64,000 nt of DNA from Roseomonas mucosa ATCC BAA-692 (GTDB lineage: Bacteria; Pseudomonadota; Alphaproteobacteria; Acetobacterales; Acetobacteraceae), in NCBI RefSeq assembly GCF_000622225.1, contig NZ_JHWD01000010.1:1-64000 (forward strand), given 5' to 3'. The notes below the pieces were generated by a model. That model was not told the origin of the DNA. It made no database searches and worked only from the letters and a program-made list of their open reading frames with translations. Numbering within the stretch: position 1 is the first letter of the stretch; each line of letters begins with the position of its first letter. Positions 1-9,122 of this stretch are shown here, one piece after another. Both the position numbers and the translations under genes were made by a program.

Positions 1-276
1 AGGCCGGGCAAACTCCACGCCGATAAGGCCTACGACCACCGTCGCTGCCGCCGGGAGTGCCGCGCCCGTGGCATCACCCCGCGCATCGCACGCCGTGGCA
101 TCGAGAGCAGCGCCCGCCTCGGACGACACCGCTGGGTGGTGGAGCGTACCTTCGCCTGGCTCGCCCGCTACCGACGCCTGACCATCCGCTACGAGCGCCG
201 CGCCGACATCCACCTCGCCTTCACCACACTCGCCTGCGCCCTCGTCTGCCTCGGCCAGATTAGGCGGTTCTGTTAG
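1..276 (+). mobile_element. IS5-type transposase, 3' fragment
   Basis: An open frame enters from the left edge and ends at a TAG at 274-276, giving the last 91 residues of a DDE transposase. It carries the C-terminal signature of IS5/IS427-like enzymes: KLHADKAYDHRRCRRE, then RHRWVVERTFAWLARYRRL, which holds the catalytic glutamate. The 5' part of the element lies outside the window, so I cannot tell whether it is intact. The right end of the element probably lies within about 15 bases after the stop, where the next gene (minus strand) reads into it. No terminal repeat can be confirmed without the other end. Confidence 0.85.
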
Positions 277-652
277 GCGCTCTTATCCCCCGCCCCGCCC
301 ACGAAGATCACCACCCGCTTTTCCGGCTGGTTGCCGTTGGCGGGCGCTGCCGGGGCGGCGGGTTGGGGATCGTTGGCGGGGCTGGGGGCATGGGCCGCCT
401 CGCCCCGGCCGGAGGCGCGGGACTGGGTGTAGCCGCTGACCTGTTCGGCATGGCCGTTGCGCTGGCGCTGGTAGGGCGGACCCGAACCTGGCTGCGCCGC
501 CCGTCGCCCCGGCCTGCCTCGTTGGCGGCGACGATCTGGCGCCAGCCCTCGCCGACCCAGGTGCGGAAGGCGCGGCTCTCGGGGTGGCCAGACTGGGTGT
601 AGCGCGGGTCACGCATGGCGGCGCGCAGCTCTTTCTCCGTGATCACCGGCAT
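273..652 (-). pseudogene. Frameshifted small hypothetical gene cut by the IS end
   Basis: Reading starts at ATG 652 with MPVITEKELRAAMRDPRY, a plausible gene start. The sensible frame then changes near 495-515. Downstream, a different frame reads GSGPPYQRQRNGHAEQVSGY and ends in EKRVVIFVGGAGDKSA at TAA 273-275. The 380-nt span is not a multiple of three, so a one-base loss or two-base gain separates the halves, unless it is a sequencing error. The last codons and the stop lie in or against the IS end, so the native C-terminus was probably replaced. The function is unknown. The DPRY...GHPE motif resembles small hypothetical proteins I recall from Acetobacteraceae genomes. Confidence 0.55.
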
Positions 653-731
653 TCCGGGCCTCCATCTTTCTCACGGGGAGGTTACCGGATGCAATTCAGG
701 GTTGCAAGAATAAAATCCTATTCCGCGATGA

Positions 732-1406
732 TCACCGCCTGGACCCGGTGCGTTCCGGCAGCCGGTTGTCGAAGCCGGCGAAGCGGAAGAGCGGCCGGTC
801 GTCCCGTGCCCCGGGCGGCAGGGCGAGGAGGGCGCGGAACTCCCGCAGCACGCAGGCGGTGATGGGGGCCAGGGCATGGCCGGGGCTGCCTTCCACCGGA
901 TACCAGCCGAGCTCCTCCAGCTCACCGGAGCCGGCGAGACTGCCGCGCACCGCCTCGGCGGGGGCGAGCAGGAAGCGCGCGTTGAAGCGGATCGGCATGG
1001 TGGGGGGCGTGACGGCCCGGCAGAGATAGCCGAGCGGTGCGAGGTCCGGGCGCAGCGTGCCGTCCGGCGTGGCCTCGCCCAGGAGGAGGCCGGTTTCCTC
1101 CCGCAGTTCCCGCGCCGCGGCGATGGCCAGGCCATGGGCGGTGCGGGGCGTGGCGCGGCGTTCCAGGGCCTGCCGGGTCGGGGCGGCGAGGGGGGTGAGG
1201 GCGGGGGTTCGCCGGTCCGCCGGGTCCAGCCTGCCGCCCGGGAAGACCAGCACGCCGGGCATGAAGCGGTGGGCACGGCTGCGCAGGCCCATCAGTACTT
1301 CCACCCCCTGCCGGGACTGCCGCCAGAGGATGAGGGAGGCGGCATCGGCGGGGCGCGCGGCGGCGGCCTTGTTGCGTTCGGGGCCGGTTCTGTCCTGGAC
1401 GATCAT
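732..1406 (-). CDS. NUDIX hydrolase
   Basis: This is a 224-residue protein of the NUDIX superfamily, which hydrolyses nucleoside diphosphates linked to another moiety. The core NUDIX box is present as RELREETGLLLG, preceded by the usual FPGGRLDP strand and glycine turn. The upstream glutamate of the full consensus is not evident, so the substrate cannot be predicted; acyl-CoA or ADP-ribose type activity are both possible. I chose ATG 1406 because the longer upstream reading is low-complexity and would run into the rrf2 promoter region. The gene is divergent from the SUF operon and has no functional link visible to it. Confidence 0.82.
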   Translation of the reverse strand: MIVQDRTGPERNKAAAARPADAASLILWRQSRQGVEVLMGLRSRAHRFMPGVLVFPGGRLDPADRRTPALTPLAAPTRQALERRATPRTAHGLAIAAARELREETGLLLGEATPDGTLRPDLAPLGYLCRAVTPPTMPIRFNARFLLAPAEAVRGSLAGSGELEELGWYPVEGSPGHALAPITACVLREFRALLALPPGARDDRPLFRFAGFDNRLPERTGSRR

Positions 1407-1519
1407 GGGTCCAGCTTGGCACCGGCATGGCGGGAAGGAAATGCGGCGTCGGGCGCGCATGGCGGGTCCTTTCCGGCCGTCCGGCGAATTGCGAACGTCT
1501 CTCAAACCATTGCGCGTGC

Positions 1520-1548
1520 TTGACAAACGGCAGTCCGGCTCGCATCTG
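1520..1548 (+). promoter_or_regulatory. Putative promoter of the rrf2-suf operon
   Basis: A perfect -35 hexamer, TTGACA, lies at 1520-1525. The best-spaced -10 (17 bases, 1543-1548, CATCTG) is poor, which fits a promoter needing or fighting a regulator. Transcription would start within or just before the palindrome at 1553-1577. The site is inferred from sequence only. Confidence 0.4.
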
Positions 1549-1552
1549 GGCC

Positions 1553-1577
1553 ATACCGGACCCCAGAGGTCCAGTAT
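1553..1577 (+). promoter_or_regulatory. 25-bp palindromic operator, IscR type 1-like
   Basis: The arms ATACCGGACC and GGTCCAGTAT flank a 5-base centre and match in 9 of 10 positions. Length (25 bp), the ATA/TAT ends and the inner GAC/GTC blocks match the general plan of the IscR type 1 site, ATAsyyGAC...GTCrrsTAT. It lies 25 bases upstream of the GTG start of an Rrf2 regulator, between its -35 box and its ribosome binding site. The obvious inference is autoregulation of the operon in response to Fe-S or iron status. Confidence 0.6.
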
Positions 1578-1602
1578 TCCGCTCCCTGCCGGAGGTCCTG
1601 CC

Positions 1603-2055
1603 GTGCTGCGGTTGTCGAAACTGACGGATTACGCCATCGCCGTGCTGGCCCGGCTGGGCCAGGAGGGCGGGTTGCGCACGGCCCCGGAGCTCGCCGCCGG
1701 CACCGGCCTGGGCGAGCCGACGGTGTCCAAGGTACTCAAGACCCTGGGCCATGCGGGCCTCGTGGAAGGGGTGCGCGGCTCGCGCGGTGGGTACCGCCTG
1801 GCACGGCCCCTGTCACGTATCTCCCTGGCCGAGGTGGTGGTCGCCATGGATGGGCCGATCGCGCTGACCGCCTGCGTGGACGCCTCCGTCAACAGTTGCG
1901 ACGCCGAGGCGCTCTGCCCCGTGCGTGGGCGCTGGAACCCGGTGAACGACGCGATCCGCGACGCCCTGGCTTCGGTGTCCCTGGCCGACCTGACGGCCAA
2001 TCCCTGTCAATCGCATGGCCGCGCCGCTTTGCCGGTGCCCGCCGCCGCGCAGTAG
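1603..2055 (+). CDS. Rrf2-family SUF operon regulator
   Basis: This 150-residue winged-helix protein begins VLRLSKLTDYAIAVLARL, the typical Rrf2 recognition-domain start. It is close to the SUF-system regulator subfamily (EPTVSKVLKTL, RGSRGGYRLARP). Three cysteines at residues 91, 99 and 105, in the motif C-x7-C-x5-C, match the cluster ligands of RirA/IscR-type iron or Fe-S sensors. The start is GTG 1603, fixed by a perfect GGAGGT at 1591-1596 six bases upstream. sufB begins 22 bases after the stop, so it is the first gene of the operon. It probably represses the operon through the palindrome at 1553-1577. Confidence 0.92.
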   Translation: MLRLSKLTDYAIAVLARLGQEGGLRTAPELAAGTGLGEPTVSKVLKTLGHAGLVEGVRGSRGGYRLARPLSRISLAEVVVAMDGPIALTACVDASVNSCDAEALCPVRGRWNPVNDAIRDALASVSLADLTANPCQSHGRAALPVPAAAQ

Positions 2056-2077
2056 CTGAAAGAGCGAGGACAACGAG

Positions 2078-3589
<1,512 letters not shown>

Positions 3590-3677
3590 GGCATCCGCCC
3601 GTTCGGGGCAAGAGAGGAACAGGCCCGGCCGTGGCGCACCTGCGTGTGCCGCGCCGGCGCCGGATGGGATAAGAGCG

Positions 3678-4427
3678 ATGTTGAAGATTGAAGGGCTGCG
3701 GGCCGAGATCGACGGCAAGGAGATCCTGCGCGGGATCGACCTGGAGGTGCCGACGGGCGAGGTGCATGCCATCATGGGCCCGAACGGTTCGGGCAAGTCC
3801 ACCCTGTCCTATGTGCTCTCGGGGCGCGAGGGATACGAGGTGACGAGCGGCACGGCGGCGTTCGAGGGACAGGACATCCTGGAGATGGAGCCTGAGGAGC
3901 GCGCCGCGGCGGGGCTGTTCCTGGCCTTCCAGTACCCGGTGGAGCTGCCCGGCGTGGGCAATGCCAATTTCCTCCGCACCGCGCTGAACGCGCTGCGCCG
4001 CTCGCGCGGCGAGAGCGAGCTGGACGCGATGCAGTTCCTGAAGCTGGCGCGGGACCGGATGAAGAAGCTGTCCATGCCCGAGGACATGCTGAAGCGCGGC
4101 GTCAATGTCGGCTTCTCCGGCGGCGAGAAGAAGCGCAACGAGGTGCTGCAGATGGCCCTGCTGCAGCCGAAGCTCGCCATCCTGGACGAGACGGATTCCG
4201 GCCTGGATATCGACGCGCTGAAGATCGTGGCCGAGGGCGTGAACGCCCAGCGCGGGCCGGATTTCTCGGCGCTGGTGATCACCCACTACCAGCGGCTGCT
4301 GGACTACATCGTGCCGGACCGGGTGCATGTGCTGGCCAATGGCCGGATCATCGCCTCCGGCGGGCCGGAGCTGGCGCATCGCCTGGAAGCCGAGGGCTAT
4401 GCCACGGTGATCGAGGAGGCCGCGTGA
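3678..4427 (+). CDS. sufC: SUF ATPase SufC
   Basis: This 249-residue ABC-type ATPase powers the SufBCD scaffold; it is soluble, not a transporter subunit. Visible motifs are Walker A GPNGSGKST near residue 35, Q-loop AFQYPVELPGV, signature FSGGEKKRNEV (with the family's EKKRNE in place of LSGGQ) and Walker B LAILDETDSGLD, followed by the switch histidine in ALVITHYQRLLDYI. The stop overlaps the GTG start of sufD in a GTGA, which indicates translational coupling. Confidence 0.97.
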   Translation: MLKIEGLRAEIDGKEILRGIDLEVPTGEVHAIMGPNGSGKSTLSYVLSGREGYEVTSGTAAFEGQDILEMEPEERAAAGLFLAFQYPVELPGVGNANFLRTALNALRRSRGESELDAMQFLKLARDRMKKLSMPEDMLKRGVNVGFSGGEKKRNEVLQMALLQPKLAILDETDSGLDIDALKIVAEGVNAQRGPDFSALVITHYQRLLDYIVPDRVHVLANGRIIASGGPELAHRLEAEGYATVIEEAA

Positions 4428-5731
4428 CCGCGCTCCCCGCCAACACGCCCGGCGGCACCAGCTTCCTCGCCCGCTACGAGGGGCTGCGTGACCGCCTGCC
4501 GGGCCGCAACATCCCCGCCATCCACGCGCTGCGCGAGGCGGCGGCGGAGATCCTGCGCACCACCGGCCTGCCGACGCGCCGCGTCGAGGCCTGGCGCTAC
4601 ACGGACATCACCGCGGTCAGCCGGGCGGAGTTCCGCGAGCCGCTGCTTTCGGTGGAAAGCGGCCCCCCCCTGCCGGCGAAGCGCTGCGAATACCGCGCCG
4701 TCTTCCTGGACGGCCGCTTCCAGCCCGAGCTGTCGGAGCTGCCGCCCTACGCGGCCCCGCTGAGCGAGCATCTGGTGGCGGCCGCCGGACTGCTGGGCGA
4801 GGTGGACGCGCTGCGCCCGGCCGAGGCGCTGAACGCCATGCTCTTCGAGGACGGCCTGTTCCTCGACCTGCCGGAAGGTGCCGGGGGCGGGGAGCTGGAG
4901 CTGCTGACCGTGGCGACCGGCCCGGTGGCCATGGCCTATCACCCGCGCCACGTCATCCGCCTGGCGCGCGGTGCCTCGCTGATGCTGCTGGAAACGGCGA
5001 TGGGGCCGGAGGGCAGCCAGCACCTCCACAACCCGGTCTTCGACATCGCCGTGGCGGAGGACGCGCGCATCGTGCATGTCCGTGCCCAGCGCGAGCCGGT
5101 GGATGCCTTCCACCTCGCCCATGTCAACGTCCATGTCGCGGCGCGCGGGGTCTATGACGGCTTCGCGCTGAACGCCGGCGGGCGCGTGGCGCGGTCCGAG
5201 ATCCGGCTGCGGCTGGACGGGCCGAGGGCGGAGGCGCACCTGAACGGCGCACAGCTCGCGGCCGATGGGCAGGTGGCGGACATCACCACCGCCATCGACC
5301 ATGCGGCGCCGGACTGCCCCAGCCGCCAGACGGTGAAGACCGTGCTGGCCGGGCGTTCGCGCGGCGTGTTCCAGGGCAAGATCCTGGTGCGGCAGGCGGC
5401 GCAGAAGACCGACGGCTACCAGATGAACCAGGCGCTGCTTCTGTCCGAGCAGGCGGAGATGGACAGCAAGCCGCAGCTGGAGATCTATGCCGACGACGTG
5501 AAGTGCTCGCACGGCGCCACGGTCGGCGCGCTGGACGAGGAGCAGCTCTTCTACATGCGCTCCCGCGGCATCCCGGCCGATGCGGCGCGGGCGATGCTGG
5601 TCCGCGCCTTCCTGGAGGAGGCGATCGAGATCGTGTCCTCCGAGACGGCGAAGGCCGCGCTGGAGGAGGCGATCGCCATCTGGTGGACGCGCCACGGCAT
5701 CGGCACGCCGGGCGAGGGGGAGGCGGCGTAA
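4424..5731 (+). CDS. sufD: Fe-S assembly protein SufD
   Basis: SufD (435 residues) is the SufB paralogue in the SufBC2D complex and is linked to iron acquisition. The C-terminal beta-helix region shows CSHGATVGALDEEQLFYMRS, the conserved SufB/SufD signature with the essential histidine, and the N-terminal half carries RRVEAWRYTDI, typical of SufD. GTG 4424 is used because it overlaps the sufC stop by four bases. sufS begins five bases after its stop. Confidence 0.95.
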   Translation: MTALPANTPGGTSFLARYEGLRDRLPGRNIPAIHALREAAAEILRTTGLPTRRVEAWRYTDITAVSRAEFREPLLSVESGPPLPAKRCEYRAVFLDGRFQPELSELPPYAAPLSEHLVAAAGLLGEVDALRPAEALNAMLFEDGLFLDLPEGAGGGELELLTVATGPVAMAYHPRHVIRLARGASLMLLETAMGPEGSQHLHNPVFDIAVAEDARIVHVRAQREPVDAFHLAHVNVHVAARGVYDGFALNAGGRVARSEIRLRLDGPRAEAHLNGAQLAADGQVADITTAIDHAAPDCPSRQTVKTVLAGRSRGVFQGKILVRQAAQKTDGYQMNQALLLSEQAEMDSKPQLEIYADDVKCSHGATVGALDEEQLFYMRSRGIPADAARAMLVRAFLEEAIEIVSSETAKAALEEAIAIWWTRHGIGTPGEGEAA

Positions 5732-5736
5732 AGGCC

Positions 5737-6984
5737 ATGGACGGTTCGGTTGCTTCCGCCGGTTTCGACGTGGCGCGGGTGCGGAAGGATTTCCCGATCC
5801 TTTCCACCACGCATCGCGGCAAGCCGCTGGTCTTCCTCGACAGCGGCGCCTCGGCCCAGAAGCCGCGCGCCGTGATCGAGGCGATGAAGGAGATGATGGA
5901 GACCGCCTATGCCAATGTGCATCGCGGCGCCTATCACCTCAGCGAGCAGGCGACCGAGGCCTACGAGGCCGCCCGCCGCGCCGCGGCGCGCTTCCTGAAC
6001 GCCGCCGACGAGCGCGAGATCGTGCTGACCGGTACCGGCTCCACCCAGGCCATCAACCTCGTCGCCCATTCCTTCGGGCGCGGCGTGCTGAAGCCGGGGC
6101 AGGCGGTGCTGGTGAGCGAGATGGAGCACCACGCCAACCTCGTCCCCTGGCAGATGCTGCGGGACGCGCATGGGGTGGAGCTGCGCATCTGCCGCGTCAC
6201 CGATGCGGGCGAGCTGGACATGGCCGACCTGGAGGCGAAGCTCGCCGACGGGAAGGTCGGGCTGGTCTCCATCGCCCATATGTCCAACGTGCTGGGCACG
6301 GTGGTGCCGGCGCGGCGGATCGTGGACCTTGCCCATGCCCATGGTGCGCGGGTGATGTTCGACGGCTCGCAGGGCGCGGTTCACCGCAAGGTGGACGTGC
6401 AGGCGCTGGGCTGCGACTTCTACGTCTTCACCGCGCACAAGCTCTACGGCCCCACCGGGCTGGGCATCCTCTACGGCCGGATGGAGGTGCTGGAGCAGAT
6501 GCCGCCCTTCCTGGGCGGCGGCGACATGATCACCGAGGTGACGCTGGAGCGCTCGCTCTTCGCCGGGCCGCCGCTGCGCTTCGAGGCCGGCACGCCGCCG
6601 ATCATCGAGGCGATCGGGCTGCACGCCGCCATCGACTATGTCGAGGCGATCGGCATGGAGGCGATCGAGGCCCATGAGCGCTCCCTGGTGGACCATGCGA
6701 TGAAGCGTCTGGGGAATATCGACGGCGTGACCCTGCTGGGCCGGGCGCAGGACCGGGGCGGGGTCTTCGCCTTCTCCCTGGACAATGCCCATTCGCACGA
6801 CCTCGCGACGCTGCTGGACCGGGCCGGGATCTGCGTGCGCTCCGGGCGGCATTGCGCGGAACCGCTGCACGCCCGCTTCGGGGTGGAGAGCACCTGCCGC
6901 GCCTCCTTCGGCCTCTACACGACGCATGAGGAGGTGGATTATCTCGCCGAGGCCGTGACCAAGGCCCGGGAGTTCTTCGCGTGA
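5737..6984 (+). CDS. sufS: Cysteine desulfurase SufS
   Basis: This PLP enzyme (415 residues) takes sulfur from cysteine and passes it as persulfide to the assembly machinery. The PLP lysine is K235 in FTAHKLYGPTGLG. The active-site cysteine is C373 in SGRHCAEPLHARFG, the group II (SufS/CsdA) loop. The N-terminal RKDFPILSTTHRGKPLVFLD and the ANVHRGAYHLSEQAT block are family hallmarks. I place the start at ATG 5737, right after sufD. Because sufU and not sufE is in the operon, SufU is the likely sulfur acceptor. Confidence 0.96.
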   Translation: MDGSVASAGFDVARVRKDFPILSTTHRGKPLVFLDSGASAQKPRAVIEAMKEMMETAYANVHRGAYHLSEQATEAYEAARRAAARFLNAADEREIVLTGTGSTQAINLVAHSFGRGVLKPGQAVLVSEMEHHANLVPWQMLRDAHGVELRICRVTDAGELDMADLEAKLADGKVGLVSIAHMSNVLGTVVPARRIVDLAHAHGARVMFDGSQGAVHRKVDVQALGCDFYVFTAHKLYGPTGLGILYGRMEVLEQMPPFLGGGDMITEVTLERSLFAGPPLRFEAGTPPIIEAIGLHAAIDYVEAIGMEAIEAHERSLVDHAMKRLGNIDGVTLLGRAQDRGGVFAFSLDNAHSHDLATLLDRAGICVRSGRHCAEPLHARFGVESTCRASFGLYTTHEEVDYLAEAVTKAREFFA

Positions 6985-7051
6985 GGCCCGGTTCCGGGGC
7001 AGGCTGTCCCGGGCCCGGCCGCTCTGCCCTGCGGGGCCGGGGAGTGCACTG

Positions 7052-7516
7052 ATGTTCGACGATCTTCGCGACCTCTACCAGGAGGTCATCCTGGACCACG
7101 GGCGCAAGCCGCGGAACTTCCGCCGGCTGGAGGATGCCGACCGCCACGCGCGGGGCGACAACCCGCTCTGCGGCGACCGGATGGAGCTCTGGGTCAAGCT
7201 GGACGGGGACGGCCACATCGCCGACGCCGCCTTCCAGGGCAAGGGCTGCGCCATCTCCATGGCCAGTGCCTCGCTGATGACGGAAACGGTGCGCGGCAAG
7301 AGCGCCGCCGAGGCGAAGGAGCTGGGCACGAAGTTCCGCGAACTGGCGATGACAGGCACCTGCCCCGATTGTGGCGCCGACCTTGCCGAGGAGATGGAGC
7401 GTCTCCAGGTTCTGGGCGGTGTCGCCGAGTATCCGAGCCGCGTGAAATGCGCGACGCTCGCCTGGCACACGCTGAATGCCGCCCTGGAGGGCGCGAAGGA
7501 GGCGTCGAGTGAGTGA
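7052..7516 (+). CDS. sufU: SufU-type sulfur acceptor / IscU-fold protein
   Basis: This 154-residue protein has the IscU fold, with the SufU-type insertion before the last ligand. Candidate zinc ligands are C40 and D42 (PLCGDRMEL), C66 (GKGCAISMASASL) and C133 (RVKCATLAW). In SufU proteins zinc at this site serves sulfur transfer from SufS rather than scaffold activity. The insertion (about residues 100-130) carries an extra TCPDCG with C104 and C107, which I do not recall as standard. The gene follows sufS by 67 bases and overlaps sufT by 8 bases. Confidence 0.9.
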   Translation: MFDDLRDLYQEVILDHGRKPRNFRRLEDADRHARGDNPLCGDRMELWVKLDGDGHIADAAFQGKGCAISMASASLMTETVRGKSAAEAKELGTKFRELAMTGTCPDCGADLAEEMERLQVLGGVAEYPSRVKCATLAWHTLNAALEGAKEASSE

Positions 7517-7940
7517 CACGCCCGCCAAGGAATCCCCCGTGACGGAGGAGAATGCCGGTTCCGCCGCGCCGCAGCCGGCCACCGGTTCCCATGGCGTCTG
7601 GACTCCCGATGGCGAGGTGCCGCCGGCCGCGCCCGAGGGCGTGCAGGAAGACGCCGTGCTGAACGCGCTGAAGACGGTCTTCGACCCGGAGATCCCCGTC
7701 GACATCTACGAGATGGGGCTGATCTACGCGGTGGAGATCGGCGAGGACGGCACGGTCAAGGTCGAGATGACGCTGACCACGCCTTCCTGCCCCTCGGCGC
7801 AGGAACTGCCCACGATGGTCGAGGAAGCGGTCCGCACCGTGCCGAATGTGAGCGATGTGGAGGTCGAGGTCGTCTGGGACCCGCCCTGGGACCCGTCGCG
7901 GATGAGCGAGGATGCCCGCCTCGCCCTGAACATGTATTGA
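7509..7940 (+). CDS. sufT: SUF-associated MIP18/DUF59 protein SufT
   Basis: This is a 143-residue DUF59 (MIP18-family) protein. After a disordered 45-residue N-terminus the domain reads LKTVFDPEIPVDIYEMGLIY, then TLTTPSCPSAQELP with the conserved cysteine, and ends WDPPWDPSRMSEDARL. SufT-type proteins help mature Fe-S proteins. The start is GTG 7509, inside the end of sufU, because an AAGGAGG at 7496-7502 sits six bases upstream. The ending is typical of SUF-operon DUF59 proteins. Confidence 0.92.
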   Translation: MSDTPAKESPVTEENAGSAAPQPATGSHGVWTPDGEVPPAAPEGVQEDAVLNALKTVFDPEIPVDIYEMGLIYAVEIGEDGTVKVEMTLTTPSCPSAQELPTMVEEAVRTVPNVSDVEVEVVWDPPWDPSRMSEDARLALNMY

Positions 7941-7956
7941 GAGAGGTTGTCCCCCC

Positions 7957-8328
7957 ATGAGCACGACGACCGAGACCACGTCCAGGCCGAAGCGGTCCCT
8001 GCCGCCGCTGATGTCGCTGTCCGACGCCGCCGCCGAGCGGCTGCGCCGCCTCTACGAGAGCGGCGAGAACGGCAAGTACCTGCGGATCGCGGTGAAGACC
8101 AAGGGCTGCTCCGGCATGGCCTATGACCTGAACTGGGTGGACGAGCCCGGGCCGGGCGACGAGGTGGTGACGGACAAGGGCATCACCATCCTGGTGGACC
8201 GCAAGGCGACGCTGTTCCTGATCGGCACCACCATGGACTACGAGGTGAAGACCATGTCCGCCGGCTTCACCTTCGTGAATCCGAACGAGAAGGGCCGCTG
8301 CGGCTGCGGCGAGAGCTTCCACGTCTGA
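7957..8328 (+). CDS. sufA: A-type Fe-S carrier SufA
   Basis: This 123-residue HesB/IscA-family carrier accepts clusters from the SufBCD scaffold and hands them to apoproteins. All three ligand cysteines are present: one in TKGCSGMAYDL and two in the C-terminal GRCGCGESF. It begins 16 bases after sufT and ends the operon. The following gene is convergent with only 12 bases between the stops. Confidence 0.95.
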   Translation: MSTTTETTSRPKRSLPPLMSLSDAAAERLRRLYESGENGKYLRIAVKTKGCSGMAYDLNWVDEPGPGDEVVTDKGITILVDRKATLFLIGTTMDYEVKTMSAGFTFVNPNEKGRCGCGESFHV

Positions 8329-8340
8329 CCGGGGCGGCTG

Positions 8341-9054
8341 TCAGACCGCCACTTCATCCTCCGCCTCGGCATCCCTCCCGGCGGGGGCGAGGCGCGTATC
8401 CAGCCGCACCAGGGCGAAGGCGACGGCCAGGAAGCCGGCCGAGATGACCAGTGTGTTGAGCCCGGTCCGTGCCCAGCCGATCGTCGCCACGTCGATGAAG
8501 GGATAGGCGTATCGGCCGCCGAGCTCGCCCCGCAGCAGGGCATAGGCGAGATAGACCAGCGGGTAGATCGCCCAGATCAGCGGATCGTGCCCGCGCAGCC
8601 GCCCCTTGGGCATGAACAGCAGCCAGAAGAGCGGCACCAGGGCCGGAATGGCGTCATGCATCAGCATGTTGGCGGTGCGCGCGAGATCGTCGTCCAGCAC
8701 CGGCACATGGCCGCGCAGCAGCAGCGCATAGACCACGCCCACCAGCATGATCGCCAGCGTCGTGCCCCCGACCAGGCCGGGCGCGGCGAAGCCGGGGCGG
8801 CGCAGGGCGATGCCGCTGAAGACCGTGGCCACCACGAGGTTGGTGGTGATGGTGAAATAGCCGAGCAGGACCCAGAGCGCCGTGACGACGGACTGCGTCC
8901 GCTCCAGCAGCGATATGAACTGCAGCCCGAGCCCGAGCCAGGCGAGCACGGCGATCAGCGCCGCGAAGCCGGTGGCGGCCTGGCCGAGGGGAAAGTGGCT
9001 GGCGGGGAGGGTCTGCTCCGTGTCCGTGTGGAGGGGGGTAGGGTCGGCGTGCAA
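8341..9054 (-). CDS. Six-helix membrane protein, Pr6Pr type
   Basis: About 237 residues with six hydrophobic segments and the pattern of the Pr6Pr family: FTITTNLVV in helix 2, MHDAIPALVPLFWLLF in helix 4 and YPLVYLAYALLRGE in helix 5. The function of this family is not established. No ATG or GTG lies before the first helix, so TTG 9054 is the best start; no clear ribosome binding site precedes it. It follows the RNA methyltransferase gene on the same strand. Confidence 0.75.
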   Translation of the reverse strand: MHADPTPLHTDTEQTLPASHFPLGQAATGFAALIAVLAWLGLGLQFISLLERTQSVVTALWVLLGYFTITTNLVVATVFSGIALRRPGFAAPGLVGGTTLAIMLVGVVYALLLRGHVPVLDDDLARTANMLMHDAIPALVPLFWLLFMPKGRLRGHDPLIWAIYPLVYLAYALLRGELGGRYAYPFIDVATIGWARTGLNTLVISAGFLAVAFALVRLDTRLAPAGRDAEAEDEVAV

Positions 9055-9122
9055 CTTGGATTGGAATCCGGGAAATTGGAGGTGAGAGCGGGGACCTCGG
9101 GGGTCAGCCTGCCAAAATGCCC

